From assembly GCA_025210745.1 (NCBI GenBank), contig JAOARC010000034.1, forward strand, positions 31,002-95,001: a stretch of DNA of 64,000 bases, read 5' to 3'. Position numbers and translations under genes: made by a program. The notes beneath the pieces are model-generated. The model made no database searches. It saw nothing but the letters and a program-made list of their open reading frames with translations, and was not told the DNA's origin. The stretch comes from Bacteriovoracaceae bacterium (lineage in GTDB: Bacteria > Bdellovibrionota > Bacteriovoracia > Bacteriovoracales > Bacteriovoracaceae). Each line of letters opens with the position of its first letter. Positions within the stretch are counted from its first letter, which is position 1. Positions 25,680-34,635 of the stretch are shown here, in pieces.

Positions 25680-26350
25680 AAAAAATATCCTAACTCAAGT
25701 CCAATATTGGTCCATCCATATATTAGAGACCTATTTTTTTCAATTTCATCGGCAATGGCTTCTCTATGAACACTTGCTATGTTGTAGCTGAGCTTGCCTC
25801 CGTAAAAAAAGCTTTTACCTGCTCTTTTATGAATTCCGTAGTCACAGCTTATCCCATAACCTTTATACTTTCTATCATTTGTTGAGTCTGTTGATAAAAC
25901 ATAGTTAAAGAAAAAGGATAGTGTTTCAAAGATTCTAGGAGATTTTGTAATCTCTTGAAGCATTTTAAAACGATGAGAAAAACCAGCTCCAAGCATTGTT
26001 ATGGCCTGCTCGTTATTTGTTCTTGTTATATTAGCATCACTATTTGTATCTGCGTTAAGAGTTGATCTTTCTTTTGCGATCTGATCGTAAGCCGTGCTTA
26101 AAGATTTAAATTGCATCGAAAACCAAAACTGTGATGAATCAATTCTGTTCATATATTGAAAATCAAACTCAAGTCTATCTGCAAATTGCATCTCATATGA
26201 AGATCCAATATAAGCTGAAAAACGATTTCCATCCTCAGTTGTTGAGTAGATATCACCACCCTTACCAAGTTCAAGATCTATTGTTTTGAATTCACTATCA
26301 ATATTTGCAAAAGTTATAATTGGAGTAAGTAATAAAAGTATCTTAATCAT
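25676..26350 (-). CDS. Putative outer-membrane beta-barrel protein
   Basis: A signal peptide (MIKILLLLTPIITFA) is followed by alternating strands such as RFSAYIGSSYEMQFAD, LEFDFQYMNRI and FWFSMQFKSL. The sequence ends with NIGLELGYFF, an aromatic C-terminus recognised by the barrel assembly machinery. At about 207 mature residues it would form an 8- to 10-strand barrel. It begins inside the TolC-like gene's stop codon (4-bp overlap), so it is co-translated with that channel. Function unknown. Confidence 0.7.
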   Translation of the reverse strand: MIKILLLLTPIITFANIDSEFKTIDLELGKGGDIYSTTEDGNRFSAYIGSSYEMQFADRLEFDFQYMNRIDSSQFWFSMQFKSLSTAYDQIAKERSTLNADTNSDANITRTNNEQAITMLGAGFSHRFKMLQEITKSPRIFETLSFFFNYVLSTDSTNDRKYKGYGISCDYGIHKRAGKSFFYGGKLSYNIASVHREAIADEIEKNRSLIYGWTNIGLELGYFF

Positions 26351-27753
26351 CTTTGTACCAGTCCTTCAAAGTTACTTCCTGGTAAATCATCTTTACCCAT
26401 AGCGTATGCTAAGTCTAATTTTAGAGATAAGTGAGATTGTTTCGCGTTTACAAGGCTTTCTGTATTTAAGATATTCTCATCTAGTATATCTTTAAAATTA
26501 GTAAACTTTATTTTTCCATCAATATAATCATCTAGACTTTTATTAAAAGCTTTGATCATATTCTTTTGGCCTTGTTCTAAGGCTTCAATTTGTTTTTCTA
26601 TATACTTTATTTGAGAGTGTAAGTTTTTTACTGTTACACTTACACTTCTTTTAGCTTCTGAAAAGTTTACTTCACTTATTTTTTGATTTAAAAAAGCTTT
26701 TTTTCTAACTCGGCTATTAAATAGACCTCCACTACCAAAGATAGTCCAAGACATATTAATAGAAGCTTTAAGTTCTACATTTCTATTTCCCACATCATTT
26801 TCAAAGTCATTGCTTGAACCGTTTTCACTAAAGTTATGTTTGTAGGCAGCAAAATTTAAAGCTAGTTTTGGAAGAGGCATATTTTCTTTTAATACTTTTC
26901 TATAAGATCTTTTAGCATTTTCCATTTGAAACTTCGCTTGTTTTATTTGTGGGTTTGCTCTATCTGCAAACTTTAAAGTTTCAAAACTCTTAACAATAAT
27001 AGGAGAGTACTTAAGAGTAGAAGTCGTTTTATATGTTGAGCTTGGATTATCACTAATCAGATCAGCAAATTCTTTATTGGCTTTTGATCTATGGTACTGA
27101 GCTTCTTGATACTCTGAGTGAGCTTTTAGAAAATTCGCTTTGGCTTGAAAAAATTCAGATCTTCTAATTTTTCTAATGTTCACTTTTTCTTTTGCTAATT
27201 TATAAACAAAAGAGCTGTGGCGAAGTTTTCTTTTTGCATTTTTTACAATTTGAGTTTTAGACGCAAGATTAAAGTAACTTTCAATAATATTCAGTCTAAG
27301 TAGTCTTCTTTGTTCTCCTAGAGATTCTTGAATCCTTTTATAAGTATTTTTGTTATTTAAATAGTCTAAATAATCCTTTCCCCAGTTAAATACAGTATAG
27401 TCTGCTAACTCTAGGCCAAAGTAGCCATTAGGAGTCTTGTTGATAGTAGAAGCTCCTGATTGACTCTCGTAAACAGTTCCAACATTTTCTTCGCCTGAGT
27501 TAACTGTGAGCTTTAGCTGCGGTAACCAAAATGAAGCAAAGTTATCTTCTTTGTTAAGTTCATTAATTTCTTTTGTGTATTCTCTATTTTTTTGGGCTGC
27601 ATTTTTTCTAAGACCCATTTCAATGGCATCGTTTAAATCAATGATAATTGACTCATTAGGGACGATGATTTCATCATTAGGTTTTTTATCAGGCTTTAAC
27701 CGATATGTATTTGAATAAGCTAAAGAGCTTATTAGCGCTAATAATATATACAT
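26347..27753 (-). CDS. TolC-family outer-membrane channel protein
   Basis: The ATG at 27751-27753 follows AGAGG at 4 bp and yields a signal peptide (MYILLALISSLAYS); an in-frame TTG at 27765 is less likely. The body has two homologous OEP-type helical hairpin repeats: IDLNDAIEMGLRKNAA with LRLNIIESYFNLASK in the first, and RSVSVTVKNLHSQIKYIEKQ with KFTNFKDILDENILN in the second. TolC-type trimers form an outer-membrane and periplasmic tunnel for efflux or type I secretion. No membrane-fusion or inner-membrane pump gene is adjacent, so its partner is elsewhere. The barrel gene follows with a 4-bp overlap. Confidence 0.88.
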   Translation of the reverse strand: MYILLALISSLAYSNTYRLKPDKKPNDEIIVPNESIIIDLNDAIEMGLRKNAAQKNREYTKEINELNKEDNFASFWLPQLKLTVNSGEENVGTVYESQSGASTINKTPNGYFGLELADYTVFNWGKDYLDYLNNKNTYKRIQESLGEQRRLLRLNIIESYFNLASKTQIVKNAKRKLRHSSFVYKLAKEKVNIRKIRRSEFFQAKANFLKAHSEYQEAQYHRSKANKEFADLISDNPSSTYKTTSTLKYSPIIVKSFETLKFADRANPQIKQAKFQMENAKRSYRKVLKENMPLPKLALNFAAYKHNFSENGSSNDFENDVGNRNVELKASINMSWTIFGSGGLFNSRVRKKAFLNQKISEVNFSEAKRSVSVTVKNLHSQIKYIEKQIEALEQGQKNMIKAFNKSLDDYIDGKIKFTNFKDILDENILNTESLVNAKQSHLSLKLDLAYAMGKDDLPGSNFEGLVQR

Positions 27754-27823
27754 TTTTCCTCTCAAAAGTGTTGTGTGTCACTATGAGTCTAGCATGCAAA
27801 AATTCTAAACGTAAATTATAAAA

Positions 27824-28147
27824 TTAAAGAGATATTCCGGGACAACCGCTTCGAACAATCTTTTCTTCCATATGAGCGATATTGATATTGGTAAGGTTTA
27901 GCTGTCTTCTAACTTTTTGTATAGATATTCCTAAAGAATGGTCCAGTTGTTTTTGATTCTTTTTTATTTTTGATTTAAGGTTATTAGCTCTTTTTTCTAA
28001 TGATTTTAATTTTTGAGATACTTCTAATTTATTATTTCTATCTTTTATTAGTGCTCTGCAGCGTTTACTCAAGGCTGGGTTGTGAATAATATCATTTTCA
28101 AAAGCAAAGGTGTTAAAACACAGTAATATTAAAAAAACTCTTTTCAT
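27824..28147 (-). CDS. Small exported coiled-coil protein
   Basis: A signal peptide (MKRVFLILLCFNTFAFE) precedes about 90 residues with a Lys/Leu heptad-like helix (VSQKLKSLEKRANNLKSKIK) and two Cys (SKRCRALI and RSGCPGISL) that could link the ends by a disulfide. No family recognised. It is divergent from kdsB with a 115-bp gap, which should contain promoters for both. A periplasmic structural or chaperone-like role is possible but not shown. Confidence 0.65.
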   Translation of the reverse strand: MKRVFLILLCFNTFAFENDIIHNPALSKRCRALIKDRNNKLEVSQKLKSLEKRANNLKSKIKKNQKQLDHSLGISIQKVRRQLNLTNINIAHMEEKIVRSGCPGISL

Positions 28148-28262
28148 ATTTATATTATAGCCTAAGTTATGAATTTATCTAGATATTTTCTGGGTTTTCT
28201 TGGCATTGCTGTCTCATTTAGGTAGTATTTTTGTGCACACAAAATGAAAGAGAATACAAAAA

Positions 28263-28991
28263 ATGAGTAAGACTTTAATCTTAATTCCGGCTAGATATCA
28301 ATCTTCAAGGTTTCCTGGTAAACCTCTTGCTAAAATTGGCGATAACCCAATGATAAAATATGTATGTGATAACTGTGAAAGAACAGGGTTTGATTATGCA
28401 GTTGTTACAGATGATGATAAAATTGAAGCTTATTTAAAATCAGTAAATGCAAATGTCGTTAGAGTTGATGATGATGTTACCACTGGAAGTGAAAGAATTG
28501 CTTTAGCTTATCAAAGGTTTTTTCAGGATAAGAATTATTCATACATTATCAATGTTCAAGGGGATGAGCCCTTATTAAAAGGTGAGCTCATTAGTGAAAT
28601 TGGACAATTTCATGAAAAAAATAATCATGACATTATAACTGCTGTAAAAAGAAGAAGTTCTGATGAAGAAGATTTTCAAAATCCTAATGTTGTAAAATGT
28701 TTATTTGTTGAATCAAGTGGAAACTGTCAGTACTTTTCTAGAAGTTCAATTCCATATTCAAGAGAAGATATAAGTCATGATTGGTTTCAGCACGTAGGGG
28801 TTTATTCATATAAAGTAGAGTCATTATTAGCTTTTAATAAAGCGAGAATTTCTAAGTATGAAGATCTAGAAAAGTTAGAGCAGTTAAGAGCGTTAGAGAT
28901 GGGAATGACCATTGGTGCGGTAGAGACAGATTTAGAGCTTATTGGGGTAGATAGGCCAGAAGATATAGATAAAATTAAGGATAGATTGTAG
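28263..28991 (+). CDS. kdsB: 3-deoxy-manno-octulosonate cytidylyltransferase (CMP-KDO synthetase)
   Basis: LIPARYQSSRFPGKPLAKIG is the nucleotide-binding signature; also seen are VVTDDDKIEAYLK, VDDDVTTGSERIALAY, INVQGDEPLL and FQHVGVYSYKVESL, all KdsB hallmarks. It activates KDO with CTP for lipid A glycosylation in the cytoplasm. At 242 residues it is of standard length (about 250). The TAG stop shares a G with the GTG start of pyrG, and the operon continues with kdsA and kdsC, so CTP supply and KDO synthesis are co-expressed. Confidence 0.96.
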   Translation: MSKTLILIPARYQSSRFPGKPLAKIGDNPMIKYVCDNCERTGFDYAVVTDDDKIEAYLKSVNANVVRVDDDVTTGSERIALAYQRFFQDKNYSYIINVQGDEPLLKGELISEIGQFHEKNNHDIITAVKRRSSDEEDFQNPNVVKCLFVESSGNCQYFSRSSIPYSREDISHDWFQHVGVYSYKVESLLAFNKARISKYEDLEKLEQLRALEMGMTIGAVETDLELIGVDRPEDIDKIKDRL

Positions 28992-30598
28992 TGAAAAAAG
29001 CAAAAAAGTATATTTTCATAACAGGTGGAGTATCAAGTTCTTTAGGAAAAGGATTAGCGGCAGCAAGTATAGCTGCGCTTATTGAAAGAAGAGGGCTTAA
29101 GATAAACCTTTTAAAAATGGATCCTTATATAAATGTTGATCCTGGTACTATGAGTCCAACTCAACATGGAGAGGTTTTTGTTACTGATGATGGAGCAGAG
29201 ACTGATTTAGATCTTGGTCATTATGAAAGATTCACAAGTTTAACTCTTTCAAAGAAAAATAATTTTACTTCAGGACAGGTTTATCTTCAGGTTATTGAAA
29301 ATGAAAGAGAAGGAAAGTATCTAGGAAAAACAGTTCAAGTTGTTCCTCATATAACGAATGAAATAAAAAGAAGAATTCATGTTGCTGCAGAAGATAGCGA
29401 CATTATGATTGCTGAAATTGGTGGAACAGTTGGTGATATTGAATCTGGCCCGTTTATGGAATCAATTAGACAACTTGCTCACGATGTAGGACATGAAAAT
29501 GTTTTATTTATACACCTTGTTTTAATTCCATATTTAAATGCCGCTGGAGAATTAAAGTCTAAGCCAGCTCAACACTCTGTTAAAGAGCTCAGATCAATTG
29601 GTTTATTTCCAAATATTATTATCTGTAGAGCTGATAGAGATATTGATCAAGATATAATTGATAAGATTTCATTATTTTGTAATGTTCCAAAGGCAAATGT
29701 TTTTAAATCTATCGACTTAGATTCTATTTATAAAGTTCCTTTAGAATTTAATAAGCAAGGGCTTGATAGTAAGATTAGTGAATTACTTGGTATCTGGGCA
29801 CAAGATCCAGATATTTCGACATTAGAAAAAGTTGTTCACAATATTGAAAATCCTAAAAAAGAAGTAAGCATTGGTATTGTTGGAAAATATACTGACCTTA
29901 TCGAATCATATAAGTCATTAGATGAAGCTTTAAGGCATGGAGCTATTGCAAATCAAGTAAAGCTTAAGATGGTTTATATTGACTCTGAAGATATTGAAAA
30001 AGGGGATACAATTTCAATTGAAAAAGTTGATGCAGTATTAGTTCCAGGTGGTTTTGGAAGCCGAGGAACAGAAGGAAAAATTAGTGCCATAAAGTATGCC
30101 CGTGAAAACAATTTACCATTTTTTGGAATTTGTCTTGGAATGCAATTAGCAACTGTAGAGTTTGCAAGAAATATGGCCGGTATAAAAAATGCTACCAGTA
30201 TGGAGTTTCAAGATAAAGGTGATTTTATAATTCATTATATGCAAGGGCAGACAAAAGACGGTGATAAAGGTGGATCAATGAGGCTTGGTGCTTATGATTG
30301 CTCTTTAACAAAAGGTTCTTTAGCTCATAAGATCTACGGCCAAGCTGAAATTTCAGAAAGACATAGACATAGACTTGAATTTAATAATGAATATCTTGAA
30401 AAATTAGAACAAGCTGGAATGATCTTTTCAGGAAAAAATATAGAGAATAATTTAGTGGAAGTTATCGAGTTAGATAATCATCCATTTTTCATAGCGTGTC
30501 AGTATCACCCAGAGTTTAAATCTAGACCATTTAATGCTCATCCAATTTTTAGGGACTTTGTGAAGGCTGCATGTGAATATAACGGAGATAAGCAATGA
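28991..30598 (+). CDS. pyrG: CTP synthase
   Basis: The amidoligase domain (1-270) has YIFITGGVSSSLGKGLAAAS and MDPYINVDPGTMSPTQHGEV; the glutaminase domain has FGICLGMQLATVEF with the nucleophile Cys and CQYHPEFKSRP with the catalytic His/Glu. It makes CTP from UTP, glutamine and ATP. Start GTG at 28991 overlaps the kdsB stop (TAGTG). Its 535 residues equal the normal length. Its place between kdsB and kdsA fits a supply role for CMP-KDO formation. The end overlaps kdsA by ATGA. Confidence 0.97.
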   Translation: MKKAKKYIFITGGVSSSLGKGLAAASIAALIERRGLKINLLKMDPYINVDPGTMSPTQHGEVFVTDDGAETDLDLGHYERFTSLTLSKKNNFTSGQVYLQVIENEREGKYLGKTVQVVPHITNEIKRRIHVAAEDSDIMIAEIGGTVGDIESGPFMESIRQLAHDVGHENVLFIHLVLIPYLNAAGELKSKPAQHSVKELRSIGLFPNIIICRADRDIDQDIIDKISLFCNVPKANVFKSIDLDSIYKVPLEFNKQGLDSKISELLGIWAQDPDISTLEKVVHNIENPKKEVSIGIVGKYTDLIESYKSLDEALRHGAIANQVKLKMVYIDSEDIEKGDTISIEKVDAVLVPGGFGSRGTEGKISAIKYARENNLPFFGICLGMQLATVEFARNMAGIKNATSMEFQDKGDFIIHYMQGQTKDGDKGGSMRLGAYDCSLTKGSLAHKIYGQAEISERHRHRLEFNNEYLEKLEQAGMIFSGKNIENNLVEVIELDNHPFFIACQYHPEFKSRPFNAHPIFRDFVKAACEYNGDKQ

Positions 30599-31395
30599 GT
30601 AAGATGGATTTATTTATAGGCCCATGTGTGATTGAAAATGAAAAACTTGCCATGGATGTATGTGAAAGAGTTCTAAAGGATCTTGAGTCATTTAAAGATA
30701 AGTTAAATATTTCTTTTAAAGGAAGTTTTGATAAGGCCAATAGAAGCTCTATAGATTCTTATAGAGGGCTTGGTATTGATGAAGGGCTTAGAATTTTAGA
30801 AAAGGTATCTAAAGAGTTTGGAGTCCCAACAATTACTGATTATCATAGTCCTTCTCAAGCTGATCAGGTTGCAAGCGTTGTTGGAACTATTCAAGTTCCA
30901 GCATTTTTATGTCGTCAGACAGATATGATTGTTGAAGGCGCCAAGGCTTGTGCTAAATATGGAAAACAACTGAAGGTAAAAAAAGGTCAATTTTTAGCTC
31001 CTTCAGATACGAAAAACATTGTTGATAAGGCGGCAAGTTTTTTAGATAAGGATAAAATCCTTTTAACTGAAAGAGGAACAAGTTTTGGATATAATAATTT
31101 AGTTGTTGATATGGCAAGTTTTGAAATTATGAAGTCTTTTGGTGTAAGAACTATTCACGATGCTACCCATTGTGTTCAAAAGCCAGGTGGGCTTGGAAAA
31201 TCAACTGGTGGAAAAAGAGAGCAAATTTTTACTTTAGCAAAAGCAGCCATTGCAGCTGGAGCTGATGGAATCTTTATGGAAGCTCATCCGAACCCTGAAA
31301 AAGCTCTTTCAGATGCAACAAGCCAGTTGCCACTAGAGCAAGTAAAACCAATTATAGAAAAACTTTTAGAGATTAGAGAGGTTATTCGTGCTTAA
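30595..31395 (+). CDS. kdsA: 3-deoxy-8-phosphooctulonate (KDO-8-P) synthase
   Basis: Motifs FIGPCVIENEKLAMDVCERV, FKGSFDKANRSS, LTERGTSFGYNNLVVDM, FDAT-like IHDATHCVQKPGG and GIFMEAHPNPEKA are those of KdsA. The enzyme condenses arabinose 5-phosphate with phosphoenolpyruvate in the cytoplasm. The Asn in KANRSS and Cys near residue 12 are compatible with either metal-dependent or independent types; I do not decide. The start overlaps the pyrG stop (ATGA), and the end overlaps kdsC by 8 bp. Length 266 is slightly below the usual 280. Confidence 0.96.
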   Translation: MSKMDLFIGPCVIENEKLAMDVCERVLKDLESFKDKLNISFKGSFDKANRSSIDSYRGLGIDEGLRILEKVSKEFGVPTITDYHSPSQADQVASVVGTIQVPAFLCRQTDMIVEGAKACAKYGKQLKVKKGQFLAPSDTKNIVDKAASFLDKDKILLTERGTSFGYNNLVVDMASFEIMKSFGVRTIHDATHCVQKPGGLGKSTGGKREQIFTLAKAAIAAGADGIFMEAHPNPEKALSDATSQLPLEQVKPIIEKLLEIREVIRA

Positions 31396-31924
31396 TACTA
31401 GAGAGCTAGGTGAAAAATATAAAGATAAGTTAAGTAAAATTAAAATCGTACTATTTGATGTAGATGGAATCTTAACAGATGGAAAATTGTATTATTCAGG
31501 TAACGAAGTGGGATATAATAGGTTTTTTCATACTCACGATGGATATGGTTTAAAAATCATGATGGAAGCTGGAATAAAGGTTGGAATTATTTCTGGTGGA
31601 GATAGCCTTGGTGTTAAGAAAAGATTTTCGGATCTTGGAATAAAGCATTTATATCTTGGGTCTGAAGATAAAAGAGCTGCATTTAATGAAATTCTAGAAA
31701 AAGAAGGGCTTTCAAAAGAACAAGCTCTGTATATGGGAGATGAGTTTTTTGATCTTCCTATTTTAAAACAAGCTGGTTTTAGTGCGACAGTTCCTAGTGC
31801 AAGTATTGAAGTAAGGGAGCAAGTTGACTATGTAACGTCTTACGATAGTGGGGAAGGTTGTGTAAGAGAGGTAATTGATATGCTTAGGCATGTACAAGGT
31901 ATCGTTCCTCATATAGAATACTAG
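31388..31924 (+). CDS. kdsC: KDO-8-phosphate phosphatase
   Basis: A C0-type HAD phosphatase without a cap domain: motif I LFDVDGILTDGKLYY (nucleophile Asp and DxD), motif II IISGGDS, Lys in SEDKRAAF and motif IV YMGDEFFDLPIL. KdsC hydrolyses KDO-8-P to KDO after KdsA. Start GTG at 31388 lies within the last codons of kdsA, so translation is coupled. 178 residues fit the family (about 180). No kdsD is in this window. Confidence 0.94.
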   Translation: MLNTRELGEKYKDKLSKIKIVLFDVDGILTDGKLYYSGNEVGYNRFFHTHDGYGLKIMMEAGIKVGIISGGDSLGVKKRFSDLGIKHLYLGSEDKRAAFNEILEKEGLSKEQALYMGDEFFDLPILKQAGFSATVPSASIEVREQVDYVTSYDSGEGCVREVIDMLRHVQGIVPHIEY

Positions 31925-31926
31925 CT

Positions 31927-32532
31927 ATGGAAAAAATAGATGTAGGAAGACAGTTATATAAATCAACGGCGTTAATGCCGATTAAGGTTTTTTTTCTTAC
32001 GATTTGTACTGTTCTATTCGTAAATTTATACTTTCAGACTTATATAGACCCAGATTTTATTAAGTGGCACCGATCTGGCTTAAAAGCAGTTGTGGATTTT
32101 CACTTTTTCTATCCAGAACAAATCTTATCTCTCATTTTATCAACATTAATACCAACTTTATATTATTCTTTTTATAGAGGAATAAGTTTTCATGAAAATG
32201 GAATGATTGTTAACAGAGGGCTTCCTTATTTAAATCATATGGTCCCTTATAATGATATCGAATCATATAAAATAGTTCATCACAAGTATCTTGTCAGTAT
32301 TAAAAGAAAATCAAATGATGAAGACCTTTTATTTAGTATTCAAGATATTGATAGAGCTGTTGCTATTTTTGATCAGCATGATATTAAAGGTGATCTTAGT
32401 AAAGCTGGCTTTGATGGTGTGACTACAACAAGTAAAAGATTAGTAATGTTTTATATTGTTTTTGCCATCGTCGTAACTATTTTACAATTTTCAGGCTTTT
32501 TTATTTGGGTGAACCAAATCTTATTTAGATAG
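31927..32532 (+). CDS. Membrane protein with a bacterial-PH-like loop, unknown function
   Basis: Membrane segments at about residues 20-38 (FFLTICTVLFVNLYF), 65-83 (ILSLILSTLIPTLYYSFY) and 172-195 (FYIVFAIVVTILQFSGFFI). Between the second and third lies a strand-rich segment (GISFHENGMIVNRGLPYLNH, then MVPYNDIESYKIV) like a bacterial PH domain, where an extended sheet sits on the membrane. It follows kdsC by 2 bp and abuts the next gene, so it belongs to the KDO operon; lptC usually occupies this place, but this protein has a different layout. Confidence 0.7.
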   Translation: MEKIDVGRQLYKSTALMPIKVFFLTICTVLFVNLYFQTYIDPDFIKWHRSGLKAVVDFHFFYPEQILSLILSTLIPTLYYSFYRGISFHENGMIVNRGLPYLNHMVPYNDIESYKIVHHKYLVSIKRKSNDEDLLFSIQDIDRAVAIFDQHDIKGDLSKAGFDGVTTTSKRLVMFYIVFAIVVTILQFSGFFIWVNQILFR

Positions 32533-32883
32533 ATGTTTAATATTAAGCAAATTCTTTTAATCTTTGTTGTTATATTTTCCTATGCTTTTAAAGATAAAGT
32601 ACTTGAAAAAGAGTCGTTTGAAATTGTGCTCACAAAACATGCAAAATGTAGAATGGGTTGTAGAAAGATAGATCTTGATGAAATTAAAGAAATAATAAGT
32701 CTTAATAAGATTAATTATAAAAAATCAAATAAAGATTCGAAACCTTGTCCAACTATTTCTTATGAAGGATTTTCTAAGCGAGATAAGCAAAATATAAGGA
32801 TCGTTACTGCTAGTTGTAAAAAAATATTGAAAATTATAACTGTGATTGATCTTAAAAAAAAGTATCAATGTAACTGTAAATAA
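32533..32883 (+). CDS. DUF4258-like domain protein with an exported N-terminus
   Basis: An N-terminal hydrophobic segment (IKQILLIFVVIFSYAF) is followed by a small domain with VLTKHAKCRMGCRKIDLDEI, a DUF4258 pattern (His-Ala-x-x-R start, then a short helix and strands). Five of its Cys residues (MGCRK, KPCPTI, ASCKK, YQCNCK) lie outside the usual motif, which suits an oxidising compartment. It starts on the base after the preceding stop codon and ends 3 bp from a convergent gene. Function unknown; DUF4258 proteins are otherwise cytoplasmic, often near toxin-antitoxin-like genes. Confidence 0.6.
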   Translation: MFNIKQILLIFVVIFSYAFKDKVLEKESFEIVLTKHAKCRMGCRKIDLDEIKEIISLNKINYKKSNKDSKPCPTISYEGFSKRDKQNIRIVTASCKKILKIITVIDLKKKYQCNCK

Positions 32884-32886
32884 GTA

Positions 32887-34176
32887 TTACTTTTTTTGCA
32901 TTTCCAGTACTTCATCTAAGACTTTGTTAATATCAAAATTGGCTTTTAGTTTATGCAAAATAAAATATATTCCAGCAATTTTTCTATCTATGAAGATTGA
33001 ATGAGATGGAGGACTGCCAATAGAAATATTTTTAAATAACTTTGGAATATATTCATAAATCTTATTTGAAATATCTTTTTGTGACCAATCAAAGTTTTCT
33101 TCGTAAAAAGGAGTTCCGATAACCATTGCATATTCCCAAAACAAATCTAAGTCAGAACCTTTATTCTTAGAAAGATAACCCATATCTTTAAGACTTTCGA
33201 TAAAATTCTGCCTGTTTTTATCTCTTAAGCTAAGAATAAGGTTTCTATAGGGAACAATAAAGTCTTTTGGTGGAGTTTTTGTTGCTCCAAAGTCAATTAG
33301 TCCCCATTTTACATCTGGTTTCGTAATCAAAATGTAGTTTCCAAAATGAGAGTCAGTTTGAATATTTTCAAAAATAAATAGTTCTAAAAAAACTAATCTT
33401 ATAAGTTCTTTTCCAAGATAGTTTCTATCTTTTTGCGATAATTCAATTTCGTCAATTTGATGTAAAGAATATCCTTCAATAAACTCTGAGCAGATAACTT
33501 TATCATTGGAATACTTAGATAAGAGTTTAGGGACTTTAAAAGCTTTAAATTCTTTTAGCTTTTCCCTAAATCTCATAGTAGATTTAAATTCTTCTTCATA
33601 GTCTACTTCTTTTTTTAACATCATTTCAATCTCTTGATAGATTTGAGTTAAGTCAATCTCTTTAGGTACGAGGTTAAGAGCTTTTAGAAAAAGTTTTAAT
33701 GCTCGAATATCATTTTTAATTGCTTTGGCAACACCTTTGTATTGTATCTTTAGAACATACTGTATATCATTATCCTTTAATGTCATTTTATGAACTTGTC
33801 CAAGGCTTGCAGCTGCAATTGGCTGTTTTTCAATTTCCATTTCTTCTAGCCACTCAGTCGGGACTTGAGTTTTTATTTGATCCCAGCTTAAAAATGAAGA
33901 TTGGCTTTCAAGAGATTTTAAAATGGCTTGAGCTTTAGGTGGTAAAAAGGAAGATCCCATTACAGAAAGCATTTGACCTGCTTTCATAAATGATCCTTTC
34001 ATAACTCCAAGTTCGGAGACGATGTCTTGTACGTGCTTTTCAATACTCGACTTAAGTTGCTCCTTTAGATCTTTATCTTTGTTTTTATACATAGCAGAGC
34101 CTGTCTTTATGGCAAGTTTTGCTATCCCAATTTGTCTTGAAATAAATCTATTTTTAATTTTTTTTAGTTCTTTCAT
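32887..34176 (-). CDS. ABC1/AarF (UbiB)-family atypical kinase
   Basis: Family signatures: KAGQMLSVMGS (KxGQ motif), ATP-binding AAASLGQVHKM in place of a glycine loop, VDYEEEFKS, catalytic-loop-like TDSHFGNYIL, and metal-binding IDFGATKT. At 429 residues it is shorter than E. coli UbiB and lacks C-terminal membrane helices. UbiB-type proteins have ATPase activity linked to ubiquinone or other lipid metabolism; the function here is inferred. Monocistronic on the minus strand; 3 bp separate its end from the convergent DUF4258-like gene. Confidence 0.88.
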   Translation of the reverse strand: MKELKKIKNRFISRQIGIAKLAIKTGSAMYKNKDKDLKEQLKSSIEKHVQDIVSELGVMKGSFMKAGQMLSVMGSSFLPPKAQAILKSLESQSSFLSWDQIKTQVPTEWLEEMEIEKQPIAAASLGQVHKMTLKDNDIQYVLKIQYKGVAKAIKNDIRALKLFLKALNLVPKEIDLTQIYQEIEMMLKKEVDYEEEFKSTMRFREKLKEFKAFKVPKLLSKYSNDKVICSEFIEGYSLHQIDEIELSQKDRNYLGKELIRLVFLELFIFENIQTDSHFGNYILITKPDVKWGLIDFGATKTPPKDFIVPYRNLILSLRDKNRQNFIESLKDMGYLSKNKGSDLDLFWEYAMVIGTPFYEENFDWSQKDISNKIYEYIPKLFKNISIGSPPSHSIFIDRKIAGIYFILHKLKANFDINKVLDEVLEMQKK

Positions 34177-34485
34177 TATTTACATAAAGTTACATTAAGA
34201 AGAATAAAGAGTAATTATAATTTTTTTTGTCTATTAAGTGTATAGATGGTTGTTTTGTATCTTAGACTTTTAAGCTGCTTTTATCCTATTGCTACTAATT
34301 ATTACTACCCAGTTATAGAAGTTTATATTTAGAAAATAATTGTAATAGTGAGTATAACTAAAACCATGTAAAAAATACTTATTTGTACTCTTTTTAGAAC
34401 TCTTTTGTCCTCATTAATATTGCTTTGCATATTATTAAGCCTTATACTCGTGCAAATTAAAAACAACTTACAGCGGTGTAAATAA
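34177..34485. other. Gene-free stretch upstream of the TIGR02147 operon
   Basis: 309 bp, very AT-rich. I see no tRNA, strong hairpin, repeat or long frame in it. It should hold the promoters of the divergent UbiB-like gene and the operon starting near 34486, but no clear -35/-10 pair stands out. Confidence 0.5.
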
Positions 34486-34635
34486 ATGAGAAAAAGGACA
34501 TTAAAGCCATTTTTAAATCTATCTGAAATCTATTTTATTTTTGTTTATACTTTTATTATAGTGAAAGAGAATATAAATCAAAACGGACTTAAAGTAGAAT
34601 CTTCAAAGTTAATTGCGGGAGCTATTAATCAATGA
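34486..34635 (+). CDS. Short reading frame leading the TIGR02147 operon, 49 residues
   Basis: From ATG at 34486, 49 codons run to TGA at 34633-34635, which overlaps the next gene's ATG as ATGA. The product is MRKRTLKPFLNLSEIYFIF followed by VYTFIIVKEN and a polar end, so it contains one short hydrophobic segment. There is no strong ribosome site, only GCGGTG 12 bp upstream. The exact stop/start overlap and an open frame in AT-rich sequence make it plausible as a leader or coupling peptide, but chance cannot be excluded. Confidence 0.35.
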   Translation: MRKRTLKPFLNLSEIYFIFVYTFIIVKENINQNGLKVESSKLIAGAINQ

